From NCBI GenBank assembly GCA_021414185.1, contig JAIOOZ010000462.1, forward strand, positions 1 to 14,017: a stretch of DNA of 14,017 nt. The letters are read 5' to 3'. The notes under the pieces are model-generated. The model did no database searches. It saw only the letters and a program-made list of their open reading frames with translations, and had not been told where the DNA came from. Source of the DNA: Betaproteobacteria bacterium (lineage in GTDB: Bacteria > Pseudomonadota > Gammaproteobacteria > Burkholderiales > SG8-41). Each line of letters opens with the position of its first letter. Position 1 is the stretch's first letter. The position numbers and the translations under genes are program-made. Positions 7,474-13,070 of the stretch are shown one piece after another.

Positions 7474-7853
7474 CATAGCGTCCTCAGCAACGTCCCCGGC
7501 GTAACGGGCAGCCAGCCGCCGGATACCGCGGCGTTCTCGACAAGATCGCCTTCACCCATCGGATCCGAGTGCAGGGAAAAGACCAGCGGCCGCATCCGCG
7601 GATCCAGGCAGTCGAACTCGCTATGCGCCTTCGATGAAGCATGCAGATTGCCGCGCGGCGACGGGCGCGGAGATTTAAGATCGATCAAGTCGCTCATCTG
7701 CACTTTATCGCCATCCCTGGAGATGGTCGTCGGGTCTGCATAGGCGACATATTCATCATTGTCGCTGATGACCACCCATTCGGCCGCCGCGTGGCAACTC
7801 AATGCCGCGAGGACCAGGACCGACGCGAGCCTCATCATGATTGCGCTGCGCAT
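7455..7853 (-). CDS. Exported protein resembling surface-adhesin protein E family
   Basis: The product has 132 residues from the ATG at 7853. Upstream TTG (7865) and downstream ATGs (7838, 7835) are possible starts, and none has a clear ribosome site. The signal peptide is MMRLASVLVLAALSCHAAA, likely cut before EWVVIS. The mature pattern EWVVISDNDEYVAYADP, then TISRDGDKVQMSDLIDL, with a Cys in the FDC segment and another near the C-terminus (FAC), fits the Adhesin_E-like family of short periplasmic or surface beta-rich proteins. Those two Cys probably form a disulfide. It is the last of three consecutive minus-strand genes for exported proteins and may share their transcript, with 58 bp to the previous gene. 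The specific role is unknown; many family members have no demonstrated adhesin function. Confidence 0.7.
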   Translation of the reverse strand: MRSAIMMRLASVLVLAALSCHAAAEWVVISDNDEYVAYADPTTISRDGDKVQMSDLIDLKSPRPSPRGNLHASSKAHSEFDCLDPRMRPLVFSLHSDPMGEGDLVENAAVSGGWLPVTPGTLLRTLWQFACS

Positions 7854-7911
7854 GACATGGCGCAATTCTACACCCGGCGAAACCGCTATCCGGCGGCGCC
7901 CTCCGCGCTGG

Positions 7912-8295
7912 CTACTTGCGGGGAGAGATGATGGCCGAGCCCTGACCTGACGGCACGATGACGTTGGAACTGCCTGGCGTAGTTGAAGCCGGCGCCGCCG
8001 GCGGCACGGGTTCCGGAGAACCCACTATGCCGGACGACGGTGCAGTGCCGCGCGGAGGCAGCGTAGCCTGCGGCGAGACCGTTCCCGCTGGCGGCGTAAC
8101 GGGCGGCACTACTATAGGCGGGACCACTACTATGGGCGGTCCCGCGCGTTGCGGCACAAGCGCGCTTGGCAGCACGCAATCCGGGCCGTTGCGTTCCATG
8201 CACTCCGGATTGGCATCCGGAACGCTTTGCGCCAAGACAACTGCGGGCGCAAGGGCGGCGAATAGTGCAAGGACCAATATGGAAATTGGTTTCAT
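7912..8295 (-). CDS. Secreted Pro/Val-rich low-complexity protein
   Basis: The protein has 127 residues. GGGAGA lies about 6 nt before the ATG. The signal peptide is MKPISILVLALFAALAPAVVLA, cut before QSVPDANPEC. The short N-terminal mature segment has two Cys (PECMERNGPDC) that could form a disulfide loop. The rest is extended and low-complexity, with the near-repeat PPIVVVPPIVVPPVTPP (residues 53-69) and then Ser/Pro/Gly-rich sequence to SAIISPRK. This resembles periplasm-spanning or cell-wall linker regions, but no domain is recognised. It lies 25 bp after the small lipoprotein gene, so the two are probably cotranscribed. Function unknown. The coding call is supported by the signal peptide and ribosome site despite low complexity. 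Confidence 0.7.
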   Translation of the reverse strand: MKPISILVLALFAALAPAVVLAQSVPDANPECMERNGPDCVLPSALVPQRAGPPIVVVPPIVVPPVTPPAGTVSPQATLPPRGTAPSSGIVGSPEPVPPAAPASTTPGSSNVIVPSGQGSAIISPRK

Positions 8296-8320
8296 TCAGG
8301 TCTCCCGCTCATATTGTGGT

Positions 8321-8506
8321 TCAACAGCATCCAGGGCCGGGGGAAACGTTGCACGGCATACGGCACTCGCTTATCAGGGGGCGCGATTCCGGTTCCTTGA
8401 GTTCTTTGCCTATTACGGACTTCCCCTCGTCCATATGCCGCGTTTCCGACGCACAGCCCGTCATCAACACGAACATCAAAGTTAACGCCTGCAGACGGAA
8501 ATTCAT
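8321..8506 (-). CDS. Small Cys-rich lipoprotein
   Basis: The protein has 61 residues. GAGGA lies 4 nt before the ATG. Residues 1-17 (MNFRLQALTLMFVLMTG) form a lipoprotein signal ending at Cys18, with Met at -3, as in the Asp-rich lipoprotein at 982. The mature part is polar, and its last 14 residues hold four Cys (48, 52, 60, 61), including CRMPC and a terminal CC, which could bind a metal or form disulfides. It heads the three-gene minus-strand group of exported proteins and diverges from csbD. The intergenic region between them carries a duplicated motif. I do not recognise a family; the metal idea is inference. Confidence 0.68.
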   Translation of the reverse strand: MNFRLQALTLMFVLMTGCASETRHMDEGKSVIGKELKEPESRPLISECRMPCNVSPGPGCC

Positions 8507-8578
8507 GGTGTCCTCAATGTGAAATCGGCCCCCGGCCGGATCCCAAGTTCAAGTTTATGTTCCCACCACATTGCCTTG

Positions 8579-8645
8579 CGGTATGTGCGACAACACACGG
8601 AACGTCGAACCATTGACGGTATGTGCGTTAGCGCACGGAACGCCG
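8579..8645. promoter_or_regulatory. Tandem pair of partly palindromic motifs between csbD and the lipoprotein operon
   Basis: Two 29-bp copies, 8579-8607 and 8617-8645, share 24 of 29 bases at a 38-bp period. Both begin CGGTATGTGCG and carry CACGGAACG, and each contains a dyad: GTGCG-ACAA-CACAC in copy 1 and the perfect GTGCG-TTAG-CGCAC in copy 2. They sit 73 bp upstream of the lipoprotein start at 8506 and 101 bp upstream of csbD. Paired dyads in a divergent promoter suggest a dimeric regulator. A similar element occurs at 855-878. Confidence 0.55.
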
Positions 8646-8745
8646 CCCTCGACTTGCCAATACTTGCTGCGATGGTGGGGCGGTATCGGCACGTTTTGGC
8701 ACCGGGCCCCCGCCCGCTTGATGAACACTAACCAAGGAGACAGGC

Positions 8746-8973
8746 ATGAATTGGGACCGCATCGAAGGCAACTGGAAGCAAGCCAAGGGCAAAGTGCAGG
8801 AGCAATGGGGCAAGCTGACCGATGATTTTCTGGACAAAATCGCCGGCAAGCGCGAACAGCTGGTCGGCAGGATCCAGGAATCCTATGGCATTGCCCGGGA
8901 AGAAGCCGAAAAGCAGGTCAAGGACTGGGAAGCGCGCAACAAAGACATGTTCAACGATTTTCCCAAGCACTAA
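8746..8973 (+). CDS. CsbD family stress-response protein
   Basis: The protein has 75 residues, the usual size. AAGGAGA at 8734-8740 lies 5 nt before the ATG. The N-terminus MNWDRIEGNWKQAKGKVQEQ is the CsbD/YjbJ hallmark, followed by WGKLTDDFLDKIAGKREQLVGRIQ and a C-terminal extension YGIAREEAEKQVKDWEARNK. It is small, highly charged and helical with no signal peptide, so cytoplasmic. CsbD proteins are strongly induced by general stress (sigma-B in Bacillus, RpoS for YjbJ in E. coli), but their biochemical role is not known. The gene for a triple-BON protein starts 28 bp after its stop with no terminator between, so they probably form an operon. The tandem motif at 8579-8645 lies upstream. Confidence 0.93.
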   Translation: MNWDRIEGNWKQAKGKVQEQWGKLTDDFLDKIAGKREQLVGRIQESYGIAREEAEKQVKDWEARNKDMFNDFPKH

Positions 8974-9001
8974 AACTTTTTCAATCTCATACAGGCAAAT
9001 C

Positions 9002-9844
9002 ATGAATACGAAACTTGCAACAACACTGGTAGTCGGCGCGTTGCTCGCGCCGGCGGCGGGCTATGCCGCCGACAAGACCGACAAATCGATGACCCAAAGC
9101 GTCAAGGACAACGTCGCCGAATCGACGATAACCACGAAAATCAAGGCCGCATTCGCGAAAGACAAGACCGTCAGCGCGACGAGCATCAAGGTCGATACCG
9201 AAGACAAAGGCGTCGTGACGCTCAGCGGCAACGCCAAGAGCAAAGCCGAAGTCGACCAGGCGGTCAAACTTGCGCGCGACACACACGGCGTGATCTCGGT
9301 CAAGAACAATATCGTGGTCGGCGAGAAAAAATCCATGACGGAAAGCGTCAAGGAAAACGTCGCTGATTCCGTCATCACCACCAAGATCAAGACCGAATTC
9401 GCGAAAGACAAAACCGTCAGCGCGATGCACGTCAAGGTCGATACGGACGACAAGGGTGCCGTGGTACTGAGCGGCAATGCCAAGAGCAAGGCCGAAGCAG
9501 ACCAGGCCGTCAAGATTGCGCGCGACACCAAGGGTGTAACCTCTGTCAAGAACGACATCGTGGTGGTCGCGCCCGTCGCGGGCGTGGTCGGCGAGAAATC
9601 GACGACCCAAAGCGTCAAGGAAGCCGTCACTGATTCGGTGATTACGACCAAGATCAAGGCCGAATTCGCGAAGGACAAGCAGGTCAGCGCGATGGCGATC
9701 AAAGTCGAGACCGACGACAAGGGCGCAGTAGTACTTAGCGGCAACGCCAAGAGCATGGCGGAAGCCAACCAGGCCGTTAAGCTGGCGCGCGACACCAAGG
9801 GCGTGACCTCGGTCAGGAACGACATCATGGTTCAAGCCAAGTAA
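9002..9844 (+). CDS. Periplasmic protein with three tandem BON domains (OsmY-like)
   Basis: The protein has 280 residues from the ATG at 9002. The open frame extends upstream into csbD, but the signal peptide MNTKLATTLVVGALLAPAAGYA begins here. Cleavage is likely before ADKTDKS. Three BON domains of 78 residues each lie at 29-106, 111-188 and 200-277. All contain ITTKIK, KVDT/KVETxDKG, LSGNAKS and ARDTxGVxSVxN, the BON core with its conserved glycines. OsmY in E. coli has two BON domains and protects the envelope under osmotic stress; BON is thought to bind phospholipid or membrane surfaces. The third domain and strong similarity between units suggest recent internal duplication. It is probably cotranscribed with csbD, and a clear terminator follows. 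Confidence 0.92.
   Translation: MNTKLATTLVVGALLAPAAGYAADKTDKSMTQSVKDNVAESTITTKIKAAFAKDKTVSATSIKVDTEDKGVVTLSGNAKSKAEVDQAVKLARDTHGVISVKNNIVVGEKKSMTESVKENVADSVITTKIKTEFAKDKTVSAMHVKVDTDDKGAVVLSGNAKSKAEADQAVKIARDTKGVTSVKNDIVVVAPVAGVVGEKSTTQSVKEAVTDSVITTKIKAEFAKDKQVSAMAIKVETDDKGAVVLSGNAKSMAEANQAVKLARDTKGVTSVRNDIMVQAK
9086..9832 (+). repeat. Three tandem coding repeats encoding the BON domains
   Basis: The units are 9086-9319, 9332-9565 and 9599-9832, each 234 bp, separated by linkers of 12 and 33 bp. Long stretches are shared at DNA level (for example GTCAAGG, GGCAACGCCAAGAGC and GCGCGCGACACC segments). Units 2 and 3 are the most alike in protein, sharing DSVITTKIK and DDKGAVVLSGNAKS. Duplication by unequal crossing-over is the simple explanation. 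Confidence 0.85.
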
Positions 9845-9869
9845 GCTTCGCAGCATTCGCCATACAGAG

Positions 9870-9902
9870 TGCCGTCACCGGACCGGTGGCGGCATTTCTT
9901 TT
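9870..9902 (+). terminator. Rho-independent terminator after the BON gene
   Basis: TGCCGTCACC (9870-9879) pairs with GGTGGCGGCA (9885-9894), with one T-G wobble and a GGACC loop, followed by TTTCTTTT (9895-9902). It lies 25 bp after the stop codon and ends the probable csbD-BON transcript. Confidence 0.85.
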
Positions 9903-9911
9903 GATACATTA

Positions 9912-10104
9912 AAAGATTGAACCGCGAAGGACGCAAAGGACGCGAAGGAAAACCAAACGGAGATAAAAAATCGGCGAGTTGATTTCAGCCCGACGCACTC
10001 TAAAACTGGCATCGGGGTTCGCGGGTTTTCTAAAGCTTCCCTTCGCGTCCTTCGCGGTTAAAGATTCAAGGCGTAGCTTCGCGTCTTTTGCGATTCAAGA
10101 TTGA
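9912..10104. repeat. Inverted-repeat cluster built on (GCGAAGGAC)n, upstream of the MFS gene
   Basis: AACCGCGAAGGACGC (9920-9934) is perfectly inverted at 10045-10059. The left side continues as 9-bp tandem units GCGAAGGAC, GCAAAGGAC, GCGAAGGAA. AAAGATT lies directly outside both arms (9912-9918 and 10060-10066), like a 7-bp target duplication. A further degenerate copy, CTTCGCGTCTTTTGCGATTC (10078-10096), follows. There is no ORF of note inside. It may be a non-autonomous mobile element or a dispersed palindromic repeat. It ends about 20 bp before the MFS start codon. Confidence 0.6.
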
Positions 10105-10125
10105 GAAGTCTGCTACCTTCCGCAT

Positions 10126-11397
10126 ATGTCGCAATCCAGAACTGGCTTCAGGCTTTTCGCCGCGCACGGCAACCGCACGGCGGCGATGCCGTTCATCATG
10201 CTGGCCTCGCTGATCGACATGATATCGATCGGCATCATCATTCCCGTGTTGCCGGCGCTGGTCGGCAGTTTCACCGATTCGCAACCGGACCAGGCGTTCT
10301 GGTACGGCGTGGTGACGTTTGCGTTCGGCTTCGCCAATTTTTTCGGCTCGCCGATTCTGGGCACACTCTCGGATGCCTACGGCCGCCGCCCGGTGCTGCT
10401 GATCGGGTTCAGCGGTCTCGCGCTGACTTTTTTCGCGACCGGGCTGGCGACTTCGCTGGCCATGTTGATTATCGTGCGGCTGGTGGGCGGCGCGATGCAG
10501 GCCAACATATCGGTCGCCAACGCTTACGTCGCCGACATCACCGTTCCCGCGATGCGTGCAAAGCGCTTCGGCATGCTGGGCGCGATGTTCGGCGTGGGCT
10601 TTATTCTCGGGCCGGTAATGGGCGGACTGCTGGGCGCGATCAATCTGCACCTGCCGTTTTACGTGGCCGGCAGCCTGGCCGTGCTCAACCTGCTATACGG
10701 CTGTTTCGTGCTGCCCGAATCGCTGCCGCCGCAGAGCCGGCGCCCGTTTAAATGGCAAGCAGCCAATCCGGTCGCCGCGCTGCGCGGGCTGGCGCAGTTG
10801 AAAGGCGCGGGACGGCTTGTTTCCGTGATCGCGTGCAGCGGGCTGGCGCAGTTCGTGATGTACACGTGCTGGGTGCTCTACACAACTTTCAAGTTCGGCT
10901 GGGGGCCGCTTGAAAACGGCTGGTCGCTCGCGGCGGTGGGTGTCGTGGCTGCCATCGTGCAGGGTCTGTTGCTCGGGCGAATATTAAAGCTCGTCAGCCC
11001 GCGGCGCCTCGTGGTCCTGGGGCTCGTGTCGTCCACACTCGCCTACGTGCTGTGGGGCGCGGCCACGCAAGGCTGGATGATGTTTGCGATCATTTTTGTA
11101 AACATTCTTGGCGCCACCGTCACCTCCGCGATCCAGAGCATCATGTCCGGCGCCGCGGATGAAAAAAGCCAGGGCACGACACTCGGCGCGATCGGCGGGC
11201 TGAACAGCCTGATGGCGGTGCTCGCGCCGCCCATCGGCGCGGCGCTGTTGACCGTGGTTTCGCATTTGCCCAAGGGCGATTGGCGCATCGGTGCGCCGTT
11301 TTATTTTTGCGCCGTGCTGCAGGCCGCTGCATTGGTACTGGCGGTCTGGCACTTTCGCCGCGAGCGGCGCGAACGGGGGGCGGCGACGAAGGCCTGA
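10126..11397 (+). CDS. TetA-like MFS drug/H+ antiporter
   Basis: The protein has 423 residues and about 12 hydrophobic helices. Seen: DMISIGIIIPVLPAL in helix 1 (31-45); motif A GTLSDAYGRRPVLL (79-92) in the loop between helices 2 and 3; motif B-like RLVGG (118-122); and motif C GVGFILGPVMGG (156-167) in helix 5, typical of 12-helix drug/proton antiporters. FVLPESLPP (194-202) before the central loop is also typical of the TetA branch. It would export a small hydrophobic compound across the inner membrane in exchange for protons. The substrate cannot be inferred, and TetA resemblance does not prove tetracycline resistance. No clear ribosome site precedes the ATG at 10126. No TetR-type regulator is adjacent. 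Repeat clusters lie directly on both sides of the gene. Confidence 0.88.
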   Translation: MSQSRTGFRLFAAHGNRTAAMPFIMLASLIDMISIGIIIPVLPALVGSFTDSQPDQAFWYGVVTFAFGFANFFGSPILGTLSDAYGRRPVLLIGFSGLALTFFATGLATSLAMLIIVRLVGGAMQANISVANAYVADITVPAMRAKRFGMLGAMFGVGFILGPVMGGLLGAINLHLPFYVAGSLAVLNLLYGCFVLPESLPPQSRRPFKWQAANPVAALRGLAQLKGAGRLVSVIACSGLAQFVMYTCWVLYTTFKFGWGPLENGWSLAAVGVVAAIVQGLLLGRILKLVSPRRLVVLGLVSSTLAYVLWGAATQGWMMFAIIFVNILGATVTSAIQSIMSGAADEKSQGTTLGAIGGLNSLMAVLAPPIGAALLTVVSHLPKGDWRIGAPFYFCAVLQAAALVLAVWHFRRERRERGAATKA

Positions 11398-11535
11398 GCG
11401 GGAACTGCGAGAGACGAATAAGCGGGAGAGACGATAGACGCGTTTTAATGTTTTCCCGTCTTTCGCCTGTCGCCTCTCTGCGAAGCACGTCTCTCGCCTG
11501 GCGTCTCGCGGCAAAGCACGTCTCTCCCGCTTTTT
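11398..11535. repeat. GAGACG-rich inverted and direct repeat cluster downstream of the MFS gene
   Basis: AAGCGGGAGAGACG (11420-11433) is perfectly inverted at 11519-11532, and five T follow the base of the right arm (11531-11535). Nested inside or beside it, GCGAGAGACG (11407-11416) is inverted at 11488-11497, and AAGCACGTCTCTC is directly repeated at 11483-11495 and 11514-11526. No open frame of note runs through. It could act as a terminator for the MFS transcript, or be the footprint of a small palindromic element; no clear target duplication is visible. Confidence 0.6.
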
Positions 11536-11542
11536 AACCATT

Positions 11543-11561
11543 AGTATCTTATAATGATACT
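11543..11561 (+). promoter_or_regulatory. Possible promoter -10 box inside an operator-like dyad
   Basis: A perfect TATAAT (11550-11555) lies within the inverted repeat AGTATC (11543-11548) / GATACT (11556-11561). A protein bound to the dyad would cover the -10 box. No good -35 box lies 16-18 bp upstream. GATACTT recurs at 11619-11625. It is about 143 bp upstream of the lipoprotein gene at 11704. Confidence 0.35.
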
Positions 11562-11646
11562 TTTAGGCAAAATTACGCTACTTTTCGCTTATTTCTCGTC
11601 ACCAAGGGATTGCATGGCGATACTTCTGCGCATGTCGAAACGGCCC

Positions 11647-11682
11647 ACACCGTAGCGGCATCCGGTGTAACCCACCGGTTAC
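11647..11682. promoter_or_regulatory. Two overlapping dyads upstream of the lipoprotein gene
   Basis: ACACCG (11647-11652) is inverted as CGGTGT (11663-11668), and GTAACC (11667-11672) is inverted as GGTTAC (11677-11682) with a CACC centre. The two dyads share two bases, so their stems are mutually exclusive. They lie 21-57 bp before the start codon, in the likely leader RNA or promoter. They could be an operator or a small RNA switch; nothing more can be supported. Confidence 0.3.
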
Positions 11683-11703
11683 CCACTCGCAAAAGGAGAT
11701 GCC

Positions 11704-12237
11704 ATGAACAGCCTGAAAGCTCATGACCAGATTGCACCCGTCACTTCCGCCGCGCAACCGCGCCGGCCGTTTGTCCGTCTTGCACGCGCGCTTGCCGTGG
11801 GCGCCGCGATCTCGGTGCTGGGCGGATGCTACGTAGTGCCGATGCAGGCAGACGGCCGGCCCTATCCGGGCGTGCCCGCCTACGCCGCACCCACGTCGTC
11901 GTATTCAACGACAGTCGTGATGCCGGCGCCGGCCGCACCTTCGGTGGTGCCGGTGCGCATGTATCCCTCGAACGACACCGCCGCACCGACCGGCGCGGTG
12001 GCCGGCAGCGTGACGTCTTACACCAGCGGCCGCGCCGACTTCCAGTTCATACGCGCCGGCGAATCGTTCGCGGGAGAAGCCACGCGCTATGGCGGGCAGA
12101 AGAACGGCGTTGCCAATGCGGCCGGCACGCGCGGCGGTTATGCGAATTGCCAGTACTCGATGAACAACTCGACCCAGGGCACGGGAACCTGCAAGTTCTC
12201 GGACGGCTCGATGTATACGCTCCACGTCGGTCAGTGA
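11704..12237 (+). CDS. Lipoprotein with C-terminal Cys-pair domain
   Basis: The protein has 177 residues. AAAAGGAGAT (11691-11700) precedes the ATG closely. A long n-region (about 25 residues, with RRPFVRLAR) leads into the hydrophobic ALAVGAAISVLGG and the lipobox LGGC at Cys42. A Pro/Ala/Ser-rich linker follows (about 47-95), then a compact C-terminal region, FIRAGESFAGEATRYGG...GVANAAGTRGGYANCQY...GTGTCKFSDGSMYTLHVGQ. Its two Cys probably form a disulfide. That end resembles a domain I recall from small exported proteins of betaproteobacteria, without a known function. It should be anchored in the outer or inner membrane facing the periplasm. The XRE regulator gene begins 14 bp after its stop, so the two are likely cotranscribed. 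Confidence 0.8.
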   Translation: MNSLKAHDQIAPVTSAAQPRRPFVRLARALAVGAAISVLGGCYVVPMQADGRPYPGVPAYAAPTSSYSTTVVMPAPAAPSVVPVRMYPSNDTAAPTGAVAGSVTSYTSGRADFQFIRAGESFAGEATRYGGQKNGVANAAGTRGGYANCQYSMNNSTQGTGTCKFSDGSMYTLHVGQ

Positions 12238-12251
12238 GCTGACGCTACCCA

Positions 12252-13025
12252 GTGTCGCGCGCTCAGTCCATCGCCGACCTGCTGAAACACGCCCTGCGTG
12301 CCCGCGGCATCACTTATGCGCAGCTCGCAGGGCGGATCGGCATGTCCGAGGCCAGCGTGAAGCGCATGTTCTCGCAGCGCAACTTCACGCTCGCGCGGCT
12401 CGACCGCATCTGCACGGCGACCGGGATTGAATTCGAGGAACTGGCGCGCGGGCTCAATCGCGAAGAACGGCTGATCTCCCGCCTCACGCACGAGCAGGAG
12501 ACCGAAATCGTCGAGGACCCACAGCTCTTCGTGGCGGCCATCTCGACGCTGAACCTGATCGATTTCGACGAAATACTCGCGACCTACGAACTCGACAAGC
12601 CGCAACTGATCGGCCTCTTGTCGCGACTCGACCGCATCGGCTTCATCGAACTGCTGCCCAACAACCGCATCAAGCTGCTGGTGGCCCGGACTTTCTCATG
12701 GATACCCAACGGCCCGATCATGCAGGCGTTCAAGCGGCACGCGGCGGATTTTTTTGCGGCGGATTTCGGCAGGCCCGGCGAGACCATGCTGCTGCTCAAC
12801 GGCCGCCTGTCGCACGGTTCCACGCTGGCGCTGGTCGAGCGCCTGCAGCGCGTGGCGCGCGCGTTTTCCGATCAACATCTGGAAGACGCGCAACTGCCCG
12901 CCGCCGAGCGGCCTCCGGTCAGCCTGCTGCTGGCCACCCGCTCCTGGCAGATGAGCGCGATGCGCGAACTGCTGCGGCCCGCGCGCACCGCGCAACCGGT
13001 CAAAAAAATCCGTCGTTCGCGCTAA
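12252..13025 (+). CDS. XRE-family transcriptional regulator with C-terminal winged-helix-like region
   Basis: The protein has 257 residues from a GTG at 12252. A Cro/C1-type helix-turn-helix covers about 7-66, with TYAQLAGRIGMSEASVKRMF (21-40) as the turn-helix core and LARLDRICTATGIEFEELAR after it. Residues about 103-146 (IDFDEILATYELDKPQLIGL followed by LSRLDRIGFIELLPNNRIKL) look like a second, winged-helix-type fold ending in a beta hairpin. The remaining C-terminus (about 150-245) is unassigned. It is a cytoplasmic DNA-binding protein; no ligand domain is evident. It is only 14 bp downstream of the lipoprotein gene with no strong ribosome site, and 45 bp upstream of a TctC gene, either of which it might regulate. 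Targets unknown. Confidence 0.82.
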   Translation: MSRAQSIADLLKHALRARGITYAQLAGRIGMSEASVKRMFSQRNFTLARLDRICTATGIEFEELARGLNREERLISRLTHEQETEIVEDPQLFVAAISTLNLIDFDEILATYELDKPQLIGLLSRLDRIGFIELLPNNRIKLLVARTFSWIPNGPIMQAFKRHAADFFAADFGRPGETMLLLNGRLSHGSTLALVERLQRVARAFSDQHLEDAQLPAAERPPVSLLLATRSWQMSAMRELLRPARTAQPVKKIRRSR

Positions 13026-13070
13026 AAGCGTGTGATATTTTAGGCCATCCCAATTGCCTGAAAGAATTCC

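Noticed and set aside
8687..8702. GGCACGTTTTGGCAC as a sigma54 promoter for csbD
   Set aside because: The distance between the GG and GC elements is 9 instead of 10 bases, and the TTGC half is missing.
8822..9001. Upstream extension of the BON frame into csbD
   Set aside because: It overlaps csbD in another frame, and the signal peptide clearly begins at the ATG at 9002.
8987..9856. Two long minus-strand frames (8987-9856 and 9061-9828) opposite the BON gene, both internally repetitive
   Set aside because: Their repetition mirrors the three BON units on the plus strand, and they have no start signals.
9920..9950. Short 9-bp tandem units as a CRISPR-like array
   Set aside because: The units are contiguous without spacers and far too short, and no cas gene is present.
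10126..11397. Calling the MFS gene tetA (tetracycline resistance)
   Set aside because: Motifs place it in the TetA-like branch, but there is no adjacent tetR and substrate specificity cannot be read from sequence alone.
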